DNA from: Bacteroidia bacterium | Lineage (GTDB): Bacteria > Bacteroidota > Bacteroidia > Bacteroidales > GCA-2748055 | Reading direction: 5' to 3' | Assembly: GCA_030596245.1 (NCBI GenBank) | Contig: JAUVKN010000147.1 | Coordinates: 1-9,741, forward strand | Length of the DNA stretch: 9,741 nucleotides | In this document: piece after piece, positions 1 through 7,284 of the stretch | Position numbering within the stretch: the first letter of the stretch is position 1 | Layout of the letters: each line of letters begins with the position of its first letter | The notes under the pieces: model-generated | What the model was told of the DNA's origin: nothing | The model's database searches: none | The model's input: the letters and a program-made list of their open reading frames with translations, nothing else | Translations under genes and position numbers: made by a program

Positions 1-26
1 ATGTTGAACACTGTTTAATAAACATT

Positions 27-2450
27 ATGATGCGTGCAGCTATGTTGCTTGCAATGACTGTGATGGTCATGCCGGCATTCAGTCAGTACACCCTGTCCGG
101 TGTTGTTGTGGATGAACAGAACAATCCTCTTCCAGGTGCCAACCTGTTGTTAAAGGGGGTGAACAGAGGAACGGTCACTTATAATGACGGATCATTTTCC
201 ATGGATCGCTTACCTGGAGGGGCTTATAATCTTAAGGTTACATTTATCGGGTATGAGACGCAGTTTAAATCAATCACTGTTACCTCCGACCTGGCCCTGG
301 GTGTGATCCGACTAACCAGGGCTGCCTTCATGGGCGAAGAGGTGATCGTTACCGCTACCCGGGCCGGGTCCAAAACTCCTGTGGCTTTTTCGGATATGGA
401 CAGGGAGGAGATCACATCAAGAAACTTTGGTCAGGATCTGCCTTACCTGCTTGCTTCCACACCTTCAGTGGTGACCTCTTCCGATGCAGGTCACGGTATT
501 GGATATACCTCCATGAGGATCCGGGGAACCGATTCCAACCGGATCAATGTAACCATTAACGGTGTTCCTCTGAATGATGCCGAATCCCATTCGGTCTACT
601 GGGTTGATCTGCCTGACATCGCCACCTCTGTGGATAACATTCAGATACAAAGAGGTGTAGGTACTTCCGTCAATGGTGCTGCTGCTTTCGGAGCCAGTGT
701 CAATTTTCAGACCCAAAAGCTGAACAGAGAGCCCTATGCTATTTACGACGGGACATTCGGTTCCTTCAATACGGTGAGGAGCAGTATTTCGGCGGGGACC
801 GGACTGATCAGGGACCATTTTTCAGTGGACCTGCGGCTTTCCGATTTGCACTCCGACGGCTATGTGGACAGATCGTGGACCAATCTTAAATCCTACTATG
901 TTTCAGCAGGATACCACGATTCAAAAACAGTGGTCAAATTCATCACTTTTTCCGGGAGTGAGGAGCTGTACCAGGCCTGGAACGGTGTGCCTTCAACCCT
1001 GCTGGATTCCCTCCGGACCTACAATGCGCTGGGTGCCTATACCGATATGGATGGAAACATATCCTACTATGATAACCAGGTTGACCACTACCGTCAGGCT
1101 CATTACCAGTTGCACTTTTCCCGGGTTCTCAATGACAAGTTATATGCCAATGCTGCCCTTCATTATACGAAAGGAGCCGGCTATTATGAGCAGTATAAGG
1201 AGGATGAAAGGTTATCGGACTACCTGCTTGAGGATGTGATCATCGGGGGAGACACAATCGGGGAGAGTGACCTGATTCGCCGCAAGTGGCTTGATAACGA
1301 CTTCTATGGGATTGTGGGTGGATTGCATTACCAGGCTACAAAATTCGGCGCCATCCTGGGCGGGGGATGGAACCGTTACGCAGGCGACCACTTTGGAACG
1401 GTGATCTGGGCCAGACAGGCAGGTGATGCTGAGATCCGTTATCACTGGTATGATAACACCGGTATCAAATCTGACTGGAACAGTTATCTGAAGTCCACAC
1501 TGGAGGCAGGTGACAGAATATCGTTTTATGCTGACCTGCAGTTGAGAGGAATCGACTACCGTATCGAAGGCGCAGATGATGACCTGAGGGATATTTCCCA
1601 GGAACACCATTACCTCTTCTTCAATCCCAAGACCGGCATCAATTTTGAGTTAAACCAGTATCAGCGGGCCTATATCTTTGTGGCCCGGGCAAACCGGGAG
1701 CCCAACCGAACCAATTTTGTGGATGCTGATCCCTCCGGTCCGGTTCCCGTTAAAGAGACCCTGATTGATTATGAGGCAGGCTATGTGGTCAGGGACCGCA
1801 ACTTCAATTTAAATGCAAACCTTTATTACATGGACTATACCGATCAGCTGGTGCTTACCGGAGAGATCAATGACGTGGGGAGTGCTGTGATGACCAATGT
1901 GAAGGATAGCTACAGGACCGGCATTGAACTCTCGGGAGGCATTCGGTTAACATCCTGGTTCCGGTGGGATGTGAATGCTACTTTCAGTCGCAACAAGATC
2001 GTGGATTACAGTGGGTACGTTGATAACTGGGATTACTGGTCAGATCCGGATAATGAACCCTACCAGGTAAAGGAAGAGCTGGGAACCACCGATCTCTCAT
2101 TTTCGCCCGCCACTGTTTTCAACAACCAGTTTGATTTTCAACCGGCGCAAAACCTGCATTTAAACCTGGTCTCAAGGTACGTAGGGAAGCAGTATATCGA
2201 TAATACATCATCGGAGGAACGCGTTCTTGATCCATACTTCATCAATGAAGTGAGGATCTCCTATGCATTTTACCCACAATTCCTGGAGGAAATTTCACTG
2301 CAATTGCAGGTATCGAACCTTCTCAATGTGGAGTATGAGACCAATGCGTGGGTTTACAGGTATTATCATGGGGGTACTGAAGCTATCCTGGATGGTTTTT
2401 ATCCACAGGCGGGAATCCATGTGATGGGCGGTATTCGTTTGAAATTCTGA
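27..2450 (+). CDS. TonB-dependent outer-membrane receptor with N-terminal carboxypeptidase-regulatory-like domain
   Basis: This is an outer-membrane, TonB/ExbBD-energised transporter of about 807 residues. Residues 1-19 look like a signal peptide (hydrophobic MLLAMTVMVMPAFS, likely cut before Q20). Residues 22-97 form a CarboxypepD_reg-like beta-sandwich (VVDEQNNPLPGANL, then FIGYET), typical of Bacteroidota receptors. A TonB-box-like EEVIVTAT lies at 104-111. The plug spans about 115-228, with MRIRGTDSNRINVTINGVPL and IQIQRGVGTS motifs. The rest is a 22-strand-type barrel ending in the outer-membrane signature GGIRLKF with a C-terminal Phe. No SusD-like lipoprotein gene follows, so it is not a classical SusCD pair. 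The plug resembles the siderophore/iron or vitamin receptor type more than long SusC proteins, but the ligand is unknown. The start is not certain: ATGs occur at 27 and 30 and the frame stays open to the window edge, but starting here gives a normal signal peptide. Confidence 0.93.
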   Translation: MMRAAMLLAMTVMVMPAFSQYTLSGVVVDEQNNPLPGANLLLKGVNRGTVTYNDGSFSMDRLPGGAYNLKVTFIGYETQFKSITVTSDLALGVIRLTRAAFMGEEVIVTATRAGSKTPVAFSDMDREEITSRNFGQDLPYLLASTPSVVTSSDAGHGIGYTSMRIRGTDSNRINVTINGVPLNDAESHSVYWVDLPDIATSVDNIQIQRGVGTSVNGAAAFGASVNFQTQKLNREPYAIYDGTFGSFNTVRSSISAGTGLIRDHFSVDLRLSDLHSDGYVDRSWTNLKSYYVSAGYHDSKTVVKFITFSGSEELYQAWNGVPSTLLDSLRTYNALGAYTDMDGNISYYDNQVDHYRQAHYQLHFSRVLNDKLYANAALHYTKGAGYYEQYKEDERLSDYLLEDVIIGGDTIGESDLIRRKWLDNDFYGIVGGLHYQATKFGAILGGGWNRYAGDHFGTVIWARQAGDAEIRYHWYDNTGIKSDWNSYLKSTLEAGDRISFYADLQLRGIDYRIEGADDDLRDISQEHHYLFFNPKTGINFELNQYQRAYIFVARANREPNRTNFVDADPSGPVPVKETLIDYEAGYVVRDRNFNLNANLYYMDYTDQLVLTGEINDVGSAVMTNVKDSYRTGIELSGGIRLTSWFRWDVNATFSRNKIVDYSGYVDNWDYWSDPDNEPYQVKEELGTTDLSFSPATVFNNQFDFQPAQNLHLNLVSRYVGKQYIDNTSSEERVLDPYFINEVRISYAFYPQFLEEISLQLQVSNLLNVEYETNAWVYRYYHGGTEAILDGFYPQAGIHVMGGIRLKF

Positions 2451-2460
2451 AAATTTTATC

Positions 2461-2491
2461 ATTGACGTTTCATCAGATATTAATATTTTTT
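2461..2491 (+). promoter_or_regulatory. Candidate Bacteroidota-type promoter for the hybrid kinase
   Basis: In the AT-rich 84-bp gap between the receptor and the kinase, ATTG at 2461-2464 is followed 19 nt later by TATTTTTT at 2484-2491. The known Bacteroidota sigma-A consensus is TTTG, about 19-21 nt, then TAnnTTTG; each half has one mismatch here. The ATTG is also part of TTGACG (2462-2467), a good classical -35. It would place a transcription start near 2498, about 37 nt before the kinase start. I see no hairpin plus T-run terminator for the receptor gene in the gap, so read-through from upstream is equally possible. The assignment rests on pattern only. Confidence 0.3.
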
Positions 2492-2520
2492 AGTTAATTT
2501 TCAGATCGAAACTGTGGAAT

Positions 2521-2531
2521 GTTGATTCAAC
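2521..2531. repeat. 11-bp perfect palindrome just before the kinase start codon
   Basis: GTTGA-T-TCAAC is a perfect inverted repeat with a one-base centre, ending 3 bp before the ATG at 2535. The arms are too close to form an RNA hairpin, so if it matters it would be as a small protein-binding site. It contains the in-frame TGA (2523-2525) that bars any start further upstream. It may be chance. Confidence 0.3.
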
Positions 2532-2534
2532 CTG

Positions 2535-5500
2535 ATGGCCGGCCTGAAAATTAGTATCTGTTTCTGGAATCTGGACCCGCTGCTGGTGGATGATCTCTTA
2601 TTGACCCTCAAAGAGGGTAAATTTGATGTGGACTCCAACTGCTGTAAGGAGTGTGAAGTATTGAAAGACATTTTAACCGGGGATCCCCCCGATCTTATCA
2701 TTGCTGATTTTGATCTTCCCGCAAACCTCCGTGCTGTGATCGAGGAGGAGATGGGACCTTATTTTTCTGAAGTTCCGCTCATCTATATGGTGAGTGAGAA
2801 GAGTGAAAGGAAGGCTGCAGAGGCCCTTAAACTGGGGGTATGGGATTACGTAATAAAAGATCAACTATATAAATTGGTTCCTTCTGTCTATTCATCTCAG
2901 AAGTATTCACAGGTGATTAAACAGCGGAAGGAAGCAGTGCGGTCACTTCTGGAATCCCAGGAGCATTTCAGGGCCCTTGCAGAGAACTCACCGGATGTGA
3001 TCATGCGGTTTGACCGGGATCACAGGCATCGGTATGTGAACAGTGCCGTTGAGAGTTTGGACGGATTGAAGATAGCGGACTTTATCAACAAGAGCTATCG
3101 GGAGATGGGAATATTCCCGGAGGATAAAGTGAAGATCTGGGAGGATGCACTGGAGAAAGTGTTTACATCGGGGAAACCTCACACCATTGTTTTCGATATT
3201 GAATTTGACAATCGCGTCTCTTCCTTTGAATGGCGACTCTATCCTGAGGCCGGCATTTCGGAAGCCGTCGAGTCGGTGATTGGAGTGGCAAGGGATATTA
3301 CAGAATCAAGGGAGTCCCAGGATGCCCTCAGTCAGAGTGAAGAGCGGTTGAACCTGGCACTTCATGCCACCAACATGGGTCTCTGGGACTGGAACCTGGT
3401 TACCAATGAAGTCTATTTTTCTCCCATATGGTTTTCAATGCTGGGGTATGGGCCAGATGAGCTGCCACAGGAATTTGAAACCTGGACCTCACTACAGCAT
3501 CCTGATGATGTGGACCATTCGATAAAGACCATTGAAGAGTGCATCAAGAACAGGGATGCTTCCTTTGAGATCGAATTCAGGCTCAGGAGCAAACAGGGAA
3601 GCTATCTCTGGATTTGTGGCAAAGGCAAAGCTGTTGATTGGGATGAGGATGGAAATACTACCCGGCTCACAGGGATCCATGAGAATATTGATACAAGGAA
3701 GCGGGATGAAGAGGTGAAGCAGGTGCTATTTGATATTTCCAACGCGGTTAGTACTACGCAAAGTCTTGATGAACTTTATGACAGGATCAGGGAATATTTA
3801 GGAAGAGTTCTGGATACCACCAACTGTTTTCTGGCGCTCTATAATGAGGATGCAGACACCCTGACCCTTCCATTTATGGAAGATGAAAAGGACTCCTTTA
3901 CCGAGTTTCCGGCCCGAAAGACCCTCACCAGCTATGTGATCAAGACAGGTGAGGCTCAGCTGGTGGATATTAATCGGGAAAAGGAATTGACCGAGCAGGG
4001 TGAAGTTGAACCTGTGGGTGCACCCTGTGAAAGCTGGTTGGGAGTACCATTAAAACGTGAAAATAAAACCATCGGGGTTTATGCGGTTCAGTCCTACACC
4101 AAAGATGTGGTTTATACAAAGTCAGATGCCGCTCTGCTGGTATTTGCCAGTGACCAGATTGCCATGGCCATTGACCGGAGAAGGCACCAGGACAACATCC
4201 GTATTTCACAGGAGAAACAGCGAAGGGTTTTTGAATCCTCTCCCGATCCCATGATCGTAACGGATCCGGATGCTATGATCCTTGACTTCAACAGTGCCTT
4301 CCTGGAGGTATTCAATGTGGAACCTGATGTTGTTTATGGCCAAAAGATATTCCGGTTTATCAATAAAACAGATAGGCGACAGGCCATTAAAGACTTTAAT
4401 GAGACATGGACAGCGGGTTACCTGAAGAACCTGGAGTACCAGATCGTGCGACCCGACGGTGTGACCTTTGACGGGGAAGTTTCCAGTGGAGCCATATACA
4501 ATAGCGATGGCAAGCCCGAATCGATGGTGATTATCCTGATAAATATCAGCGAAAGGAAGGAAGCCGAGCGGACCCTGTTGGAGGCTAAATATAAGGCGGA
4601 GGAGTCGGATAAACTCAAAACTGCATTCCTGTCAAATATGTCTCATGAGATCAGGACCCCCATGAATGCCATTGTGGGTTTCTCGGACCTGCTTTCTGAT
4701 GAAGAGATTACACCTGAAGAGCGCAAGGATTTTATTGCTCAGATCAATCAGGGAGCTGACGACCTGATGCGTCTTATTGATGATATCATCGACATTGCAA
4801 AAATTGAGGCCGGACAGGTCAATGTTCACATTGCCGAATGTTTTATCAAGGACCTTTTCAAGGAGTTGCACCTGATGTATATCCAGAACATCAAGCGGAG
4901 TGGGAAAGAGAAAGTCTCACTCGTTCTGAAGTGGGATTGGCCCATGAATGACCTGGCCATTTATACCGACCCGTTCAGGCTAAAGCAAATCCTTATGAAC
5001 CTGCTGAGCAATGCAGTCAAATTTACTGAGGAGGGCGAGATTGTTCTGGGACTGGAGGAGCATCCTGTAGGAATCCTCTTCTATGTGAAGGACTCAGGAA
5101 TCGGGATCAGGGAAGAGAAGCAGAATGTGATATTTGATCGTTTTATGCAGGGACACGAGACCAAGACAAAGCTTTATGGAGGGACGGGTCTGGGCCTGGC
5201 CATTTCCAAGAACCTGACCGAAATCCTGGGTGGCCAGATCGGGGTTAAGTCCAAGTCAGGTGAGGGGGCCACTTTCTGGTTCACCCTGCCCCGGAATGAG
5301 GTTCCTTTAAAATATGAAGCAGCTCTCAGAGCGCCTCTATCTGATGTGAGGTCATGGGAAGACAAGAAACTGTTAATTGCTGAGGATGACCACTCTAATT
5401 ACTATTTTCTTTACGAGGCTCTGAAAGATACAGGCATGGAAATCCTGTGGGCAAAGGATGGACAGGAGACCCTGGAACTGTTCAGAGAGCATCCCGATTT

Positions 5501-5717
5501 GGACATGGTGCTGATGGATATCAATATGCCCCTTATGAATGGCTATGAATGCACGAAAATCATCAAGAAGGAGCGTCCTGAATTATCGGTGATAGCCCAG
5601 ACAGCTTATGCCATGTCGGGTGAGCAGGCGATCAGCAGGGAAGCCGGTTGTGATGATTATCTTCCAAAGCCCATCAAGGTCAACGAACTACTGGATACCC
5701 TGGCGAAACACATATAA
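2535..5717 (+). CDS. Soluble hybrid sensor histidine kinase (REC-like/PAS/PAS/GAF/PAS/HisKA/HATPase/REC)
   Basis: A 1060-residue cytoplasmic signalling kinase with no signal peptide or membrane segment. In order: a receiver-like domain (about 1-120; candidate Asp58, Ser87, Lys108); PAS (about 138-257); PAS_3-like (about 266-390, with GLWDWNL and YLWICGKG); GAF (about 395-548); PAS (about 558-680); HisKA (about 690-756) with H-box SHEIRTPMN and phospho-acceptor His704; HATPase (about 808-920) with N-box Asn826, G1 DSGIGI (853-858), F-box IFDRF and G2 GGTGLGLAI (882-890); and a C-terminal receiver (about 945-1058) with acidic E950-D951-D952, phospho-acceptor Asp995, Thr1023 and Lys1045. Autophosphorylation on His704 and transfer to Asp995 are expected; the next phosphorelay partner is not in the window. 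The N-terminal receiver lacks a clear acidic pair at the end of its first strand (FWNLDP). ATG 2535 is the first in-frame start after the TGA at 2523. The signal is unknown. Confidence 0.95.
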   Translation: MAGLKISICFWNLDPLLVDDLLLTLKEGKFDVDSNCCKECEVLKDILTGDPPDLIIADFDLPANLRAVIEEEMGPYFSEVPLIYMVSEKSERKAAEALKLGVWDYVIKDQLYKLVPSVYSSQKYSQVIKQRKEAVRSLLESQEHFRALAENSPDVIMRFDRDHRHRYVNSAVESLDGLKIADFINKSYREMGIFPEDKVKIWEDALEKVFTSGKPHTIVFDIEFDNRVSSFEWRLYPEAGISEAVESVIGVARDITESRESQDALSQSEERLNLALHATNMGLWDWNLVTNEVYFSPIWFSMLGYGPDELPQEFETWTSLQHPDDVDHSIKTIEECIKNRDASFEIEFRLRSKQGSYLWICGKGKAVDWDEDGNTTRLTGIHENIDTRKRDEEVKQVLFDISNAVSTTQSLDELYDRIREYLGRVLDTTNCFLALYNEDADTLTLPFMEDEKDSFTEFPARKTLTSYVIKTGEAQLVDINREKELTEQGEVEPVGAPCESWLGVPLKRENKTIGVYAVQSYTKDVVYTKSDAALLVFASDQIAMAIDRRRHQDNIRISQEKQRRVFESSPDPMIVTDPDAMILDFNSAFLEVFNVEPDVVYGQKIFRFINKTDRRQAIKDFNETWTAGYLKNLEYQIVRPDGVTFDGEVSSGAIYNSDGKPESMVIILINISERKEAERTLLEAKYKAEESDKLKTAFLSNMSHEIRTPMNAIVGFSDLLSDEEITPEERKDFIAQINQGADDLMRLIDDIIDIAKIEAGQVNVHIAECFIKDLFKELHLMYIQNIKRSGKEKVSLVLKWDWPMNDLAIYTDPFRLKQILMNLLSNAVKFTEEGEIVLGLEEHPVGILFYVKDSGIGIREEKQNVIFDRFMQGHETKTKLYGGTGLGLAISKNLTEILGGQIGVKSKSGEGATFWFTLPRNEVPLKYEAALRAPLSDVRSWEDKKLLIAEDDHSNYYFLYEALKDTGMEILWAKDGQETLELFREHPDLDMVLMDINMPLMNGYECTKIIKKERPELSVIAQTAYAMSGEQAISREAGCDDYLPKPIKVNELLDTLAKHI

Positions 5718-5724
5718 GGCGAAA

Positions 5725-5838
5725 GTCGAAGGTCGAAAGTGTCGAAAGTGTCAAAAATGTCGAAGGTCAAAAATGTCGAAGGTCAAAAATGTCGAAGGTC
5801 AAAAATGTCGAAGGTCAAAAATGTCGAAGGTCGAAAGT
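5725..5838. repeat. Compound tandem repeat (16-bp unit = 9-mer + 7-mer) in a convergent intergenic gap
   Basis: The whole 123-bp gap between two converging genes is repetitive. Five exact copies of a 16-bp unit, GTCAAAAAT followed by GTCGAAG, lie at 5750-5765, 5766-5781, 5782-5797, 5798-5813 and 5814-5829. They are flanked by the same parts in another order: GTCGAAG at 5725, then GTCGAAAGT at 5732 and 5741 on the left, and GTCGAAAGT at 5830-5838 on the right. The 9-mers differ from each other only by two G/A transitions. The array begins 7 bp after the kinase stop and ends 2 bp before the xseB stop codon. There are no spacers and no long inverted repeat, so it is neither a CRISPR nor an evident terminator. 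It is probably a slippage-prone intergenic minisatellite. Confidence 0.9.
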
Positions 5839-5840
5839 GA

Positions 5841-6035
5841 TCAGGATTGGTCCAGAATTTTGTCGATTTGTCCTTCAGTTTTATGCAACCGGTCACGACA
5901 GATTTTCAACAATTCTGTTACACGTCCCACCTTTTCAGCAAGTTCATCCACTCCCAGGTCACCTGCTTCGATCTTTTCAAGGGTGGTTTCAATCTCCTTT
6001 ACAGCATCGTCGTAACTAATTTTTTCTTTTGCCAT
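5841..6035 (-). CDS. xseB: Exodeoxyribonuclease VII small subunit
   Basis: A 64-residue, highly charged helical protein matching the XseB family: an N-terminal SYDDAVKEIETTLEKIEAGDLGVDEL-type region (written here from residues 7-32), then a second helix with KVGRVTELLKICRDRL. XseB subunits bind along the helical C-terminal region of XseA to form exonuclease VII, which degrades single-stranded DNA to oligonucleotides from both ends in the cytoplasm. It is shorter than the E. coli protein (80 residues) but has the complete two-helix core. Its ATG lies inside the xseA 3' end (20-nt overlap, different frame), with a purine-rich GGAAAAG just upstream, so translation is probably coupled. It is the last gene of the minus-strand operon, and its stop is 2 bp from the tandem repeat. 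Confidence 0.93.
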   Translation of the reverse strand: MAKEKISYDDAVKEIETTLEKIEAGDLGVDELAEKVGRVTELLKICRDRLHKTEGQIDKILDQS

Positions 6036-7284
6036 CTTTTCCGTTGGTTATTTCTGCTTTGCTCATTATTTTACCATCATAAAGCCTGGTTTCCAGCATG
6101 TCCCCTGGTTTCACATCCTCACTTTTCAAGATCGCTTTCCCCTTCAGCAGGGTCATTGAATACCCCCTTTTAAGGATGTTATGGGGATTGACCAGTTCAG
6201 TGCGGGTCTCCAAGAGGGTCAGGTGATCCCTTTTCCTGGTCATGAGGCTGCTGATTCCCCTCTCGAGGAGCAACCGGGCCTGCTGCAATTGTTCTGTTCT
6301 TCTTTCTGTATATCCCTTTGAGAAGTGTTTCAGGTCACCCCGGAACCGTTCCAGCATGGTGGACCGGATCTGCACAATTCGCTTCACCGAAGAGGCCAGT
6401 TGATCATGGAGGGCCGATAATTGGAATTCAAATGCCAGCAACTGATCCACCAGGAATTCTGCCACCGCAGTGGGTGTTTTGAGGCTATGGGCAGCCACCA
6501 TGTCAGCTACTGATTCATCCCTTTCATGACCGATCCCGGTGATGACAGGCAATGGAAACTGGGTGATGAAATATGCCAAATCATGGTGATTAAATATCTC
6601 CAGATCTGCCTTTGAACCTCCTCCCCTGATAATGGCTACACAATCGAACTCAGACTCTGATTCAAAGATCTTGTCCAGTGCAGCGGTGACGGAACCCGGG
6701 ACATCCTCGCCCTGCATTACCGATGGGAACAGACGGGTGTAAAACTGAAATCCGTGACTGTTGTTCCGGATCGATTCCATGAAATCGCCATATCCGGCCG
6801 CACTATCTGAAGAGATTACCGCTATTCGTTGGGGAACAGCAGGAAAAGGGATCTCTTTGTTCATGTCCATCACCCCCTCTTCCCGTAACTTTCGGATCAC
6901 CTCTTGCTTCTTCCTGGCCAGATCTCCCAGGGTATAGGAAGGGTCAATATCGGTAATATTGAGGCTGAAACCGTACTGGGCATGAAACTCAACTGATGCT
7001 TTGCAAAGAAGTTTAATCCCGCTTTTAAGCTTTGTTCCTGCGGCGGTTTCGAAAAATGGGCGAAGCATGCTGTAGCGTGAAGCCCAGATGGTTCCTTTGG
7101 CCCGGGCCAGAAGGGTGTCATTTTCGGGACTCTTTTCAATTAGTTCCAGGTAGCAATGACCGTTGCGGTTTTCATGAAGTTCGAGGATCTCTGCCACAAT
7201 CCAGTATGAGCCTGGGAGTTCCTTACCCAATACTTTTTTTACCTGCTGAAGAATATCCGATAATGAGAGTGATCCTTCGGGCAT
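6016..7284 (-). CDS. xseA: Exodeoxyribonuclease VII large (catalytic) subunit
   Basis: The catalytic subunit of ExoVII, 422 residues. Residues about 1-115 form the OB-fold DNA-binding domain (YWIVAEI, GHCYLELIEK). The catalytic core follows, with RIAVISSDSAAGYGDF (153-168), the family signature RGGGSKADL (220-228), GIGHERD (250-256) and TPTAVAE (270-276). A long helical region (about 280-360) that would carry XseB comes next, then the closing segment NPHNILKRGYS (366-376). The AAGYGDF version of the first catalytic motif is what Bacteroidota XseA proteins carry; in the text-book version it reads closer to TGAA.RD. ATG 7284-7282 overlaps the protease stop TAA by one base (TAATG), without a Shine-Dalgarno, indicating translational coupling. 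Length and motifs are complete, so it should be active. Confidence 0.96.
   Translation of the reverse strand: MPEGSLSLSDILQQVKKVLGKELPGSYWIVAEILELHENRNGHCYLELIEKSPENDTLLARAKGTIWASRYSMLRPFFETAAGTKLKSGIKLLCKASVEFHAQYGFSLNITDIDPSYTLGDLARKKQEVIRKLREEGVMDMNKEIPFPAVPQRIAVISSDSAAGYGDFMESIRNNSHGFQFYTRLFPSVMQGEDVPGSVTAALDKIFESESEFDCVAIIRGGGSKADLEIFNHHDLAYFITQFPLPVITGIGHERDESVADMVAAHSLKTPTAVAEFLVDQLLAFEFQLSALHDQLASSVKRIVQIRSTMLERFRGDLKHFSKGYTERRTEQLQQARLLLERGISSLMTRKRDHLTLLETRTELVNPHNILKRGYSMTLLKGKAILKSEDVKPGDMLETRLYDGKIMSKAEITNGKDGKRKN

Noticed and set aside
465..818. Minus-strand open frame inside the receptor gene (117 codons), and a similar one at 1212-1610
   Set aside because: Both lie antisense within the strongly supported receptor and have composition unlike a known protein; they are frame shadows.
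5750..5829. CRISPR-like regular repeats
   Set aside because: The 16-bp units are directly adjacent with no unique spacers, far shorter than CRISPR repeats, and there are no cas genes.
5718..5840. Bidirectional terminator between the convergent genes
   Set aside because: The repeats are direct, with no stable inverted repeat followed by a T-run on either strand, so I cannot support a rho-independent terminator.
5608..6015. Plus-strand open frame of 135 codons running through the tandem repeat and antisense to xseB
   Set aside because: It overlaps the kinase 3' end out of frame, its middle is only translated repeat, and the rest is antisense to the well-supported xseB.
6016..6035. xseA/xseB overlap as a frameshift that splits one gene
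   Set aside because: Both proteins are complete and match two separate known subunits; overlapping xseA-xseB ends are expected from translational coupling.
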